Below are positions 1 to 9,996 of a stretch of 64,000 nucleotides of DNA, in pieces. A program made the position numbers and the translations under genes. Where the stretch lies: the NCBI GenBank assembly GCA_036346225.1, contig JARFIW010001111.1, forward strand, positions 682,001 to 746,000, written 5' to 3'. Position 1 is the first letter of the stretch. Each line of letters begins with the position of its first letter. Under the pieces are notes generated by a model that was given only the letters and a program-made list of their open reading frames with translations, searched no databases and was not told the origin of the DNA. Source of the stretch: Platerodrilus igneus (lineage: Eukaryota; Arthropoda; Insecta; Coleoptera; Lycidae).

Positions 1-715
1 ACATATCAAAATTTCGTCAAATTCTGACCGAAGGGTATTTATTTTCCATTTAAAACGTGCCCTCTCTATCTAATTGTAAAGTAAAGTTAGAAACTTACCT
101 TTTACCTTGAATCCTCTAATAATGTAAAATATCGAAGAACACTTAACTTTTTTTATTCAGGTGCACAATTTACAGTCTTTACGACACTTCGATACCCAAT
201 GTTAAATGAATTGTTTTTAAAAGCGCGGCGGTATTTATAAAGATTCAACACTCAAGATTCAACAGAAAGGAATGAACGGGAAAACTTGCAGAAACAAGAA
301 TAAACTCGTTTTCTGCGTTCTAGTCAACATATAGGGATGAGCGCGAGCGCTGTTACGGCAAAACATCGATAACCGATAATTATCGAATACATAAACATAA
401 TAAAAATAAAATTGTGCAACTAGCGCAACGTCGCGATATTGGAGTGTTGCCCTAATATTGTAGATCATCATCGGTTGAGAACATCTGATACAAAACATCG
501 ATGTTCCGATAATTAATGGAATTTAATTAGTTATTCATAGCGAGTGCGCGCGTAAACGTACAGGGGACCTTTGGAAAGTCTCGTGTCTCAAACAAAAATA
601 AGAATTTTGGTAAGTTTTAAATATTACCGTAAGGCGCATCACGGCGCCTTTGGACTCTTGGCGCCGTGGGTTTTTGCCCTTGTTGTCCTTATGGACGGCG
701 CGGCCGTGTCTTTGG
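1..715. other. Unassigned AT-rich flank with a GC-rich hairpin
   Basis: I see no gene, RNA or element here. The only distinctive structure is a perfect inverted repeat, arms 640-648 and 660-668 (core ACGGCGCC / GGCGCCGT, 11-base loop), in a short GC-rich patch at about 635-700 that contrasts with the AT-rich surroundings. The patch lies just upstream of the gypsy integrase relic and may belong to the same element. Confidence 0.4.
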
Positions 716-2200
716 TGATTGAAAATAGAATCTTCTAACGACGTCTGCAGTGTGAAGATGGCGCTGAGAGACGACTTCATGTGATAGTGCCGAGAAACAG
801 AGTGCCGGAAGTGTTGCAACACTTGCATGATGGTATCTCCGGAGGGCACTTTGGCGTGAAAAGAACTCTCGAAAGAGTGAGAAAAAGATTCTATTGAGTG
901 AACTGCAAAGAAGATGTGAAGGAGTGGTGCCGGAAATGTGAATTGCGTGCCTCTGGAAATGACCCGATCACAAAACGGAAAGCCCCTATGAGACAGTATA
1001 ACGTGGGGAATCCTTTTGAGAGGGTGGCCATTATATAGCTGGTCCGTTCCCTGAATCAGAGAAAGGAAATAAATACATCTTGGTTGCTATAGATTATTTT
1101 ACCAAATGGCCGGAGGCGTATGCTATACCTAACCAAGAAACCGAGACGGTTTCAGATGTACTAGTGAGGGAGTTGTTTTGTCGCTTTGGAGTTCCGTTGG
1201 AATTACACTCCGATCAAGGTCGGAACTTCGAATCAACGTTGTTTCAGAACGTCTGCAAGCATCTTGGAATCAGGAAGACTAGAATCACGCCACTTCATCC
1301 TCAATCGCATGGATTGGTTGGAAGAATGAACAGAACGTTAGGAAACTAACCTAGACAAACTTGTCTCTGAACATCAACGAGACTGGGGCCAATATTTACA
1401 TTTGTTTCTATTGGCGTACCGATCTTCGGTACATGACAGCACAGGATACTCTCACGTTTGCGTGATGTTAGGACGTGAGTTGCGGCTACCATGTGATCTT
1501 TAGTTTGGATTTAAACCTGGAGAAGAGGTTGCAGGTGAAGATAACGTTAGTAAGCATCGTGGAAGATCAAATAGCATTCACGAAAACGTCCGAAAAGATA
1601 TACAGGCGGCAAGCGATTGAATGAAATCAGGCGGGTCCGTGGCGTAGTGGTATGTGTGTGACTACTACGCCCAAGGTCCCGAGTTCGGATCCTGACACGG
1701 TCCGCTTGAAAATGTTAGGCGAGCATTTTTCACAAAAATACACCCTCGTTCGGATGAGAGGTAAAATGGAGGTCCCGTGTGTGAGTGTTGTAACGCACGT
1801 TAAAGATCCCTATCTTGCTTGGAACACCAAGGGTTCGGCAAAATTCCAAATTTTCCAGGTAAAAAAAACTCTCTTCCTGGCCAATGTAGTACCTTCGGGT
1901 GGAGCATTGGAAAATCACATGTAAAGATCGAATGAAATCACAATATAACACGAGAGCACAAGAAGGTGGTTACCCACCTGGAGATTTAGTGTGGGTGTAC
2001 AATCCACAAAGAAAGCGTAGATTATCGCCAAAATTACAAAGACAATGGGAAAGCTCGTACGATGTGTTAAAAAGAATTAATGATGTAGTGTACCGGATCA
2101 GAAGATCTCCCCGTGGTAAACCGAAATTGGTGCACTTTGACCGTTTAACATCCTATGCCGGCAACAATCAGGAAGACTCGAGTAATGAAAATGGTGTTTG
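716..2200 (+). pseudogene. Ty3/gypsy integrase relic, split by a SINE
   Basis: Remains of a retrotransposon integrase, the enzyme that inserts element cDNA into the genome. Reading the + strand there is a zinc-binding HHCC region (His in LQHLHD and GGHFG, Cys pair in WCRKCE, about 800-945), then the RNase H-fold core (YFTKWPEAY at about 1092, HSDQGRNFE at about 1207, HPQSHGLVGRMNRTL at about 1300), then a C-terminal region after the SINE (GDLVWVYNPQRKRRLSPK, about 1981-2040, to FDRLTSYAG near 2160). It cannot be active. The stretch where the first catalytic Asp belongs is frameshifted and carries a stop near 1036; the catalytic Glu is Gly (GLVGR instead of GLVER); there are further stops near 897 and 1348; and a SINE fills 1630-1925. 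The overall type resembles the mdg1/412 gypsy lineage; no LTRs for it were found. Confidence 0.85.
1630..1925 (+). mobile_element. tRNA-derived SINE (family A) inserted in integrase relic
   Basis: About 296 bp. The 5' part is tRNA-like with pol III A box TGGCGTAGTGG (about 1640) and a degraded B box (GAGTTCGGATCC, about 1680); the body ends at TGGAAAATCACATGTAA. It is flanked by a 15-bp target duplication with one mismatch, GATTGAATGAAATCA at 1615-1629 and GATCGAATGAAATCA at 1926-1940. Family A copies also make up the tandem array at 60738-64000, but this copy lacks the linker seen there, so it marks the true 3' end of a dispersed insertion. Confidence 0.9.
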
Positions 2201-2259
2201 AAGAGTTATTAATCGTGAGCCAAATGTGGATTTTGAGAGTTTCATGGCGGCGTATGGTG

Positions 2260-2600
2260 GTTCCCCTAAGGTGAGATTTGGCGTTGTTGTTGAAAAACAG
2301 CAAGATTTGTTTAAAGCATCAAAATAGTATTCCCTTGCACATTGCGTAGCTCAAGATTTGTAAATGTCAAGAGGGATAGCTGTTGTTTTCGAGAAAAAGT
2401 TTGGATGTGTGGATGAATTAGTACAACAGCAGCCAACTGTAGGAAAAGCTTTAGTTCTTCTGGATAGAAATCGTTATGTTTACTATCTGGTCACCAAAAA
2501 TTCTTTATGGCGGAGACTTAGTTATGGACATCTATGGGAGGCATTGCTAAAGAAATCCCTCCCACAAGAAAAAAATTATTAGGATTATCTTAAACTAGAT
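2260..2600 (+). pseudogene. OARD1-like macrodomain relic behind gypsy integrase
   Basis: A decayed macrodomain of the OARD1 (C6orf130, terminal ADP-ribose glycohydrolase) type. Macrodomains of this family bind and hydrolyse ADP-ribose on proteins. What can be seen: a strand region ending DLFKASK (about 2307-2324), SLAHCVAQDL (about 2331-2360), then MSRGIAVVFEKKFGCVDEL (from 2364), which matches the family block AHC-x-DL/C-x-M-x-x-GIAV-x-F-x-KKFG, then KALVLLDRNRYVYYLVTK. The reading frame is the same as that of the integrase C-terminus (1899-2201), interrupted by in-frame stops at 2199-2201, 2325-2327 and 2361-2363. The later catalytic region of the fold is missing or unrecognisable after 2582. 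Position and frame suggest it was carried by the gypsy-type element rather than being a host gene. Family call is by motif only. Confidence 0.65.
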
Positions 2601-3351
2601 CTAAATACTCTAATATCAGTTAAAAATAAATCTAACAGTGATACTTGCAGAATCTACAAAACGCTTCTCGTAATTAAAATTCTTCTTATTTTAAATTGAT
2701 CTCTAAATCGGCTTACAAGTATTTCCAAATTAATATTCCTGATTTTCAACAGCAATTATCAAAGAACCTTTTTGGGTTAAATCTTCATTTCAATTATTTA
2801 ATACATTTTTAAAAATGCTTTATATTGAAGAATTTTTGCCTTTTCTTTGTAATTAATAATTCTATTTTTGTATGTAATTTGGGTTTAAAAGCATCACTTC
2901 AATATTCATTGCGACCTCGCAACTATGTTTTACTGCATACTTCTATATAACGCAACGACTAACGCTTTTAAAATAACATTTTTTATCTACTTTACGCATC
3001 GATTGCATCGGATCAAATTTTATGAATGAATTCCTTTCGCAACGATAATCACTGCTTCATATACAAATTTATCCATTTTCGAGAATTTTTTCACACTGAT
3101 CTCGAACATTATGATGTAAGGGTTCCCAGAATATCAAATAACGTATAAAATTTCGACATTTTATTACCTTTTTATCTGATTCCAGCTACTCGTGATGCTC
3201 GCTTTTGTCCTTGTTTGTCATATGGTATTATTGTTGCGTATCGCTTCAACAGTGAATGCGAAGATCATAAATTATTTTTTATCAGTTGTTTCAGGGATTT
3301 TACGTTTTATTTTTAATGTTCAAACTGCTTCTTGGAATAAAAATGTTTATT
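2601..3351. other. AT-rich stretch, no recognised feature
   Basis: No convincing coding region or RNA. It could hold the 3' end of the gypsy/macrodomain element, but no LTR or polypurine tract was recognised. It ends at the target-site duplication TAATG (3352-3356) of the BEL element. Confidence 0.4.
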
Positions 3352-3356
3352 TAATG

Positions 3357-3753
3357 TGTTTATGCGCGGGGGTCTTATAAATTTGTATATCGACTTGCCT
3401 CCGCGCTTGTTTTATTGTTCTAAGTGTCGTTCCTATTCTTCAACTAAGTGGACTGTATGCGAACTATAGTACGTGTTACTTTTGCACTTTCACTGTGTTT
3501 TTTAGGGGTTTATCAATAAATTCGGCGGCGCTATTGACTAACTCACTTTACCGAACCGAACCAACCGTTTCGCTCCGATATCGATGAGAGAGTGTTTTTC
3601 ACTACCCCTTTTCTGCTTAATTTTCACATGCACAAAGGAGGTTTTACGACAGGATGTAACGGGACAAGGGATGACAGCTTTAGGATTTGATTTACAACTA
3701 AGAATTTACGACTTAAAATTAACCACGACAACGTGCGACAATGAGACCGAACA
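3357..3753 (-). repeat. 3' LTR of BEL element
   Basis: 397 bp, begins TGTTTATGCGCGGGG and ends GAGACCGAACA on the + strand; direct repeat of 8929-9331 with about 20 differences. The short open frame inside it (3584-3808) recurs in the other LTR and is not a gene. Confidence 0.95.
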
Positions 3754-3764
3754 TCCCGCCCACC
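3754..3764 (-). promoter_or_regulatory. Polypurine tract of BEL element
   Basis: On the - strand GGTGGGCGGGA lies directly before the 3' LTR, where plus-strand DNA synthesis would be primed. Confidence 0.7.
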
Positions 3765-3877
3765 AAAGTAAGTATGAACTAACTTATTTTATATTTAAAA
3801 ATAATTAGAGCTATTAACTAAGGAACCTAACCCGACAAACTTATATAAGTGAATATATGTATACATACCATTAAATA

Positions 3878-5368
3878 TTAAGTATTTGGCAGTAAACATA
3901 GTTTCACTAGAGAACGTTTAACTTGCCCTTGGGCCGTCTTGACTGTAGCTACCCGAATGATACCGTCTTTACCAGGATGTAAATGTTTTTCATGGCAATC
4001 TAATATAATAATTTCAGTCAACCGATGCGACCGAGGAAGCAAAATTGTAAATTTTGCATCATGCGATAACTCTAAATTACGCAGGCGACCGCCCACCCTC
4101 AACAAATCACGACTATCTATAAACGGACTAAGGCTACGAAGTTGTTTACTAACAAGTTTTCCAGTTTTAATATTTGCAATGTCTTGGGCAAAAACATTTG
4201 TTTGAACTCTTTTAATCAATAAATGTATAGCCTCTTGCTGCTGAGCTAGAGACAAACCATCAGAATATTTTGAACGCAAATCTGCCTGACATTGAACATT
4301 ACGAATGAAATGACGAATACATGTAATAATCCTACAAATTTTCTGTAGTTTTGAAAATTTATCCAACAACAAATCTAAGAAATTCCCAGTCATAACGACT
4401 GTTAACGACAAAGTACGATATTCGATGTCCATTTGAGATGAGTCGAAAAGTTTTGGCAGCGACGTTACTGGCCATTCTTCGCTACGACGCACTAACCAGG
4501 AAGGCCCTGTCCACCATAATGGATGATGAACCAACTCTGAAGCCAAAAGTCTACGTGAGGCACAATCCGCAGGGTTATCCTGGGACTTAACATGAAACCA
4601 TAAAGATGGAGGAATAATTTCTTGAATATGCGAAATGCGATTGCTAACGAATGTCTTCCACTTATGCGAGGAAGACCGAATCCAAGACAAAACAACAGTA
4701 GAATCTGACCACGCGAAAATATTACTAAATGATAAACTATCTGTATAACTCTTTTTGACGAAATCTACTAAATCTGCCAAGAGTACGGCAGCACACAATT
4801 CGAGACGGGGCAATGAAACGCGATTAGTAGGAGCAACCTTCGATTTTGCGCATACCAATGACATGGTAATATTACCTTCTAAATCGAACAAACGAAAATA
4901 GATGACAGTTGCATATCCAGCTTCAGAAGCATCACAGAATCCATGCAACTCCACCTTTTTAAAATTATTACATACGATGCGACGCGAAATCTCAATATTC
5001 GAAACCGCGGGCAATTCACTCAAAAAATGTTTCCATTTTTGTATGACTTTCAATGGCGACTGTTGGTCCCAATCGAGACCTAAAAGCCAAAGATCTTGAA
5101 CTAAACGTTTAGCGAAAAGTACTAAAGGCGCTATCAAACCGAGAGGATCAAAAATTTTTGCGATAGCCGACAAAATATGCAGTGCGCTCTTCAACGTCTA
5201 AGTTGTATAAAAATACATCTGTAAGAGCGTGCCACAAAAGGACCAAAATTTTTATTGAACCATTATCTTTATCTTGAAATGTAATTGCGTCCGAACTGGA
5301 CAGGGACTCCCTCAAGTTGGACATCACTTCCGGGCAATTACTATTCTATTTTCTTAATTGAAAACCAC
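3878..5368 (-). pseudogene. BEL RT end + RNase H, fused to integrase ends (core deleted)
   Basis: Continues the RT thumb just past the MITE-like insert (GFQLRK then a stop where BEL elements have Trp), then an open frame of 438 codons (5194-3878). This contains the A17-family region [16 protein letters not shown] and an RNase H domain with all four acidic residues visible: Asp in [12 protein letters not shown], Glu in [10 protein letters not shown], Asp in [10 protein letters not shown], Asp in NPADCASR. It continues into the integrase zinc-binding HEKHLH. There HLH runs straight into [14 protein letters not shown] and [11 protein letters not shown], which is the extreme C-terminal signature of BEL integrases. 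The whole catalytic DDE core is therefore missing, and the junction happens to keep the frame open. Confidence 0.9.
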
Positions 5369-5695
5369 CACTATAGTCCATTCCGGCTAAGAAAAAAGCG
5401 ATGAAAGGTATAGGGCAAGTTTAGCCTTCGATTTGATTGGTTAAAACATGATGCTGATTTACACAGCTTAATTTTAAAAATTTGTTTTTAAAATATATAT
5501 AATGCGCCATTGTCAAATTTGCAATAAAAACGAGTTATGGAAATTAATTTAGGCTAGTCACGAATTATAATCACTCCAATATGGAATTAATAATTATTCT
5601 GTATGTATATATAAAAATTATAATTAACTTGCTTTGTAAATCCACCTTGCGTACATGGTCATCCACTTTATTCTTATTTGGAATGGACTATAGTG
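5369..5695. mobile_element. 327-bp MITE-like insertion in BEL RT
   Basis: Perfect 16-bp terminal inverted repeats CACTATAGTCCATTCC (5369-5384) and its complement (5680-5695); the similarity continues imperfectly to about 37 bp. Non-coding and AT-rich inside. It sits exactly between the RT residues NSIC and GFQLRK. No clear target duplication: a 3-bp TTT is possible if one extra base is counted at each end. The ends start CACTA as in CMC/EnSpm elements, but the evidence is too thin for assignment. Confidence 0.75.
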
Positions 5696-6394
5696 CAAAT
5701 ACTATTCAATTCACCAATCAATTGATTAGCAGCTTCAATCGAATTGCATCCAGTGACTAAGTCATCAACATAGGTATCGCTCGCCAATACCGATGACGCG
5801 AAAGGAAAATTATTCGATTCTAACCTTGCCAATTCTTGAACAGTACGCAAGGCCAAAAAAAGGCGACGACGAAACTCTATAAGTCACAGTATTTAATTTA
5901 AAGTCCATAATAGGATCCGACGGAGAAAATCTCCAGACGATACGTTGATAATCACGATAAGTTTCTTTAACCAAAATCTGCCGATTCATTTGTTTAATGT
6001 CAGCTGTAATGGCGATAGGATGTACACGAAAGTGCAATAACAAAACTGCAATGTCCTTTTGCAGAGCAGGGCCAATAGCCAAGCTATCATTTAACGAATT
6101 TCCAGATTGATCCGGACACGAAGCATTGAAAACCACACGCAATTTGGTGGTAGTGCTATCACGCTTATGTACAGCATGATGGGGAAAGTAATATATTTTT
6201 TCATGAACCGACGAATTTTCAGGCAATTCCACTTGAACCATGTGACCGCTTTTCAAATAATCCTCCATAAATTTTTTATAATCGGAATACAATTCAGGAT
6301 TTTTTAGCAAACGATGTTCTAAAGACAAAAATCTTTTAATACTAACCTATCTCATACCCACGATGCCCACATGCCCATTTAAAGGGCAAGGACA
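5696..6394 (-). pseudogene. BEL reverse transcriptase N-terminal and palm region, frameshifted
   Basis: RT copies element RNA into DNA. From 6328 down: SLEHRLLKNPELYSDYKKFM, KLRVVFNASCPDQSGNSLND, then ITADIKQMNRQILV with the first catalytic Asp, then FRVHPIAIT and YQRIVWRF context typical of BEL. Near 5856 a frameshift separates SSPFFGLAY from LRTVQELARLE; the second frame holds the catalytic YVDDLVTG. The domain is then cut by the MITE-like insert at 5695. A further frame break near 6395-6430 separates it from the protease frame. Both catalytic motifs survive but no continuous protein is possible. Confidence 0.9.
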
Positions 6395-7438
6395 CTACAA
6401 AACGACCATCCTTGTTACGTATATAATTTTCCACAAATTCCTTTTTACACTTTTCTTCGGAGAAATGTGTTTCTTGAAGGGAATATTTTCTAATTCCCCA
6501 AATCGACGAATCTCGCTGTCTAAGGGATCAACGAAAGCACACAACGGCGTAATAGAATTATTCGGGGAAACGACCTTTCCCGTTAAAACCCAACCAAAGG
6601 TTGTTTTAATAGTAACTGGCTCGTTAGCGACACCCCAACGAGATTCGTTCAACAAAACCTGAGCAAAGATTTCCGCTCCGAGTAGCATGTCAATCTTACC
6701 AGGAATATTAAAATTAGGATCAGCTAAGGCCAAATCTCGAGTATGCGACCATTTCTTGACCTCTATAGACGACGATGATAATTGATTATAAATGTTAGGT
6801 AAAATATAACAATCAATTTCATATGCTGGAGACCTTGCTCCCGAGGGGCTGACTACACACGATAGTGTACCAGACACCAACGACGAATTCAAGCCAAGTC
6901 CTTGAACAGTAACATTGGTTTTCCGTTTCTTCAAACTTAATTTCTGACGGCACGTTTCAGTCATAAAACTTTCCATGGATTCGTTATCTAAAATTACACG
7001 AACAGGTTGCAATTTTCCTGTATAATCTAGCACCGACACCATTGCCGTAGCTAACAGCGTGGTTGTATGTTCTAATGATGTCGAAATTAACGAACTAGTG
7101 GCAGGTTGTTCATGCACAACCGCCGACGACAGATTGTCTTCAAAAGGTCTACTAGTAGAAGTAAGTCTAGGCGCTGCTCTCCGACGAGACGCTGACCTTT
7201 GACGATGAGTTTGTCTGCATGGAGACACCGATTTTTCTCGTTTATCGAAGTGAAGTAACGAATTGTGCGACTGTTGACATTTTCTACACGACCAATCTAA
7301 CTTACAATTTTTCATCGAATGTGAAGTATTTAAACATTTGATACAAAGGTTTTTAACCTTTACCACCTCAAATCTTTCTTGAGGGGTTTTATCAAGAAAC
7401 TGCTTACATCTATAAATAGAATGCACAGCTTGACACAA
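6395..7438 (-). pseudogene. BEL zinc knuckles and retropepsin region
   Basis: An open frame of 347 codons covering the end of gag and the aspartic protease. The N-terminal part has two zinc-knuckle-like Cys/His clusters (CIKCLNTSHSMKNC and CRKCQQSHNSLLH, residues about 30-65), then a basic Arg/Ser linker. The protease follows: VRVILDNESMESFM at the active site, then LLGAEIFAQVLLNE and FGWVLTG typical of the BEL A17-like protease. The active site reads Asp-Asn-Glu-Ser where families usually have Asp-Ser-Gly-Ser, so the enzyme is probably inactive. The C-terminal residues after KKHISPKKS are out of frame with the true protein. Confidence 0.85.
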
Positions 7439-8432
7439 GCTACAATTTTACCATCATTGGTGGTACTAACTAAAGAAGTTTTAGCCGAAGTGCTAACAAA
7501 CCTTCCTTTTTCTCTTTCTTTCACGGAATCTCGAGATTTTAAGCATGTTTCTGAAGCAATGTCATTTATTTCCAACACTTTACATTGTTTTTGAATGTAC
7601 GACTTTAAATCTTTGAACGAGGGAATCTCGTCACTATTTCCTAATTCGAAACGCTTTAAAATGTTTGTATCTAATTTTTTCGATAACAGATTAAACAACA
7701 AGAAATCTAATAAATCTATTTCCATCTGCTTTAACGCGAATATATTTTCATCAAAACAACTAATTAATTGCCGGAGTTCCGTGTGCGAGTCTGAGGAACT
7801 TACCTTAGGGCATTTTTCGAGAGCATTAAAATATATTGAAAGTAATAACCTCTTGAACTGAAAACGATTAGTATTGATTTTATATGCTTCATCGTATGCA
7901 CCATCGTTTAATGGCAAATGTTTTATTAATGCACGCGACGACTCATCTAGTGTATCTACGAGATGGCAAAATTTTTCAACGGGTGACAAACTGACATTAT
8001 CATGAATCAATCGCTTATAAATTGCATGATAACTCCCAAAATAGAAATGCGTCCCGAAAAGCGCGGGACAGAAAGGTGTTTCAAGCGGATACCAATATTT
8101 ACCGACAAAGAATTATTCATATTTTCCACCTTTGGCTTATTTTCTACGCGATCTAATTCACATTGTTCAGCGATAATACGAATATCTAATAGATAATCAT
8201 TGATTTTCACCCTAAGAGCCGAAAATTCGTCCAATTGTTCACTCTCCTCTTCAAAGAAAATATCCTTGCAGAACAACTTGAAATGAGTTTCAATTTGCTC
8301 GACACTTTTAATCGATGCTCTAATTAAAGCAATCGATACATTTTCCGGTTGATTAATCTTACTGTGTATATGATCCGACTTTTTAACTACAAATCTAGCT
8401 TTAAGAATAGCTTTATCAATTGATATAACCAT
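7360..8432 (-). pseudogene. BEL gag (DUF1759-type), frameshifted
   Basis: Structural protein that would form the particle. Two frames: 8432-8007, starting MVISIDKAILKARFVVKK and ending with the conserved SVPRFSGRISILGV, and 8010-7360 starting IHDNVSLSPVEKFCHLVDTL. The block LPRFSG...W..F...FIHDN..LS..EKF..L...L is the hallmark of BEL/Pao gag (DUF1759), here broken by a frameshift near 8010-8055. The second frame overlaps the zinc-knuckle frame by 79 bp. The ATG at 8432 is about 500 bp inside the 5' LTR, a normal leader length. Confidence 0.85.
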
Positions 8433-8910
8433 ATTTGATTAATGATTAATAAACGACAATAAAAATTAATGTAAAAACAATGCGTAACTCAAATACGCTA
8501 CGACTCTAATTAGTCTACGAAATTAAATTATTAATAGACAAATGCAACTAATTACAGTGCTCGCCCGACAAAAACGTTTAACGTTTCCCATAAATTTCAA
8601 CCCCTTTGTTATACTAAGTTCTGGTTCTTCGAACTTGACGACGAAAAATAAGGCAAGGATTTAACAATACAATAACCCTCATAAATTAATTTTACATAAA
8701 GAAAACCGACCGACACTAATCTTTGCGACAAAGGACAAGGGATATATTGTAAATCTACCGTTATGGCCAAATGTTTCTACTATTGAATGTGTAAGCACCA
8801 TGCTAGTCTCTCTGTAACACGTTCAAACATAACCAAAAACGACGACAATTATTAAACTTAAGTATAAATGAGGAGCGAAAGGAAAGGAACTAATTAATTA
8901 ATTAAATAAT

Positions 8911-8928
8911 GCGGCGTACAAAGGCCCA
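8911..8928 (-). promoter_or_regulatory. Primer-binding site of BEL element
   Basis: On the - strand TGGGCCTTTGTACGCCGC begins at the first base after the 5' LTR and starts with TGG, complementary to a tRNA 3' CCA. I could not assign the tRNA. Confidence 0.65.
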
Positions 8929-9331
8929 TGTTTAATGCGCGGGGTCTTATAAATTTGTATATCGACTTACCTCCGTGTTGTTTTATTGTTCTAAGTGTCG
9001 TTCCTATTCTTCAACTAAGTGGACTGTATGCGAACTATAGTACGTGTTACATTTGCACTTTCACTGAGTTTTTTAGGGGTTTATCAAATAAATTCACATT
9101 CAGCGGCACTAATGACTAACTCACTTTACCCAACCGAACCAACCGTTTCGCTCCAATATCGATGAGAGAGTGTTTTTCACTACCCCTTTTCTGCTTAATT
9201 TTCACATGCACAAAGGAGGTTTTACGAAAGGATGTAACGGGACAAGGGATGACAGCTTTAGGATTTGATTTACAACTAAGAATTTATAACTTAAAATTAA
9301 CCACGACAACGTGCGACAAAGAGACCGAACA
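8929..9331 (-). repeat. 5' LTR of BEL element
   Basis: 403 bp, TGTTTAATGCGCGGGG to GAGACCGAACA on the + strand, flanked at 9332-9336 by the TAATG target duplication. Confidence 0.95.
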
Positions 9332-9336
9332 TAATG

Positions 9337-9996
9337 AGTTTATACGAATTTGACGTATTCCTAAATCTCGATGAGTCATCTTTTTATATTCTAGAGAATT
9401 CTCTATTTAAATGAATTTCAATATCCATAGAATAATTAATTTAAACTTTCATTGCTTTTTAATGCAATAGGGTTTGTGTTTTATTAGAAATAGTTGCTTT
9501 CAGTACACAAAATTATTTATTAATTTTGGGGTTTTTAAATACACGTTGATTTTAGTTTCTCAAACTAAATGCGTAAAGCTGTATTTTTTTATGCTATTTA
9601 CAGCAAATCAAATGCATTTTTATCTAAACTGTATTGATAATTAATAAGTAAAATAAACGATCAATTTTTACGTTCGAATTTAAATGCGTTTTACGGTATC
9701 TTATTGTTAATTATTGTTACATATACGACTTACGTTACTTGTTATTTATTTACAATATGCTTATATCACACAGGGCGATTATTTATACACGCGCAATCTG
9801 CGTTTTTGCATGGTACATCAATGAATAAATGTACGCATGTGTTATATAGGGCATAACCATAAATTTACAGAAAATTCAATTTTTTTTTTGGATTCTATTA
9901 TATTTTAGTGGGATTTATTTTTAGAATTAGGGTCTCGATGACTTCTCATGATCCCTAATCATGTCAATATATACATATATAAGTATATACATATAA
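9337..9996. other. AT-rich stretch, no recognised feature
   Basis: No coding signal. Ends in a degenerate ATATAC-rich stretch (9966-9997) that is the target context of the following LTR. Confidence 0.4.

Larger units (their letters stand above)
3357..9331 (-). mobile_element. BEL/Pao LTR retrotransposon, defective
   Basis: A 5,975-bp element read on the - strand. It has two direct LTRs (3357-3753 and 8929-9331) with TGTT...AACA ends, a 5-bp target duplication TAATG (3352-3356 and 9332-9336), a TGG-starting primer-binding site abutting the 5' LTR, and a purine tract GGTGGGCGGGA (- strand sense, plus 3754-3764) abutting the 3' LTR. The order gag, zinc knuckles, protease, RT, RNase H, integrase remnant is that of BEL/Pao. 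It is dead: frameshifts in gag, between protease and RT and in RT, a 327-bp MITE-like insert in RT, and loss of the integrase core. LTRs differ by roughly 5% by eye, so it is older than the gypsy element at 19481. Confidence 0.95.

Noticed and set aside
1640..1705. Possible functional tRNA gene in the SINE heads (also 60740, 61055, 63273, 63593, 63909)
   Set aside because: A and B boxes are present, but no proper anticodon arm or acceptor pairing could be formed; they are SINE heads.
3584..3808. 74-codon frame beginning MRECFSLPLFCLIFTC, repeated at 9162-9353
   Set aside because: Lies in both BEL LTRs and is read on the strand opposite to the element; not a gene.
5369..5695. Assignment of the MITE-like insert to CMC/EnSpm (CACTA)
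   Set aside because: Ends start with CACTA but the 2-3 bp target duplication expected for that superfamily is not clear.
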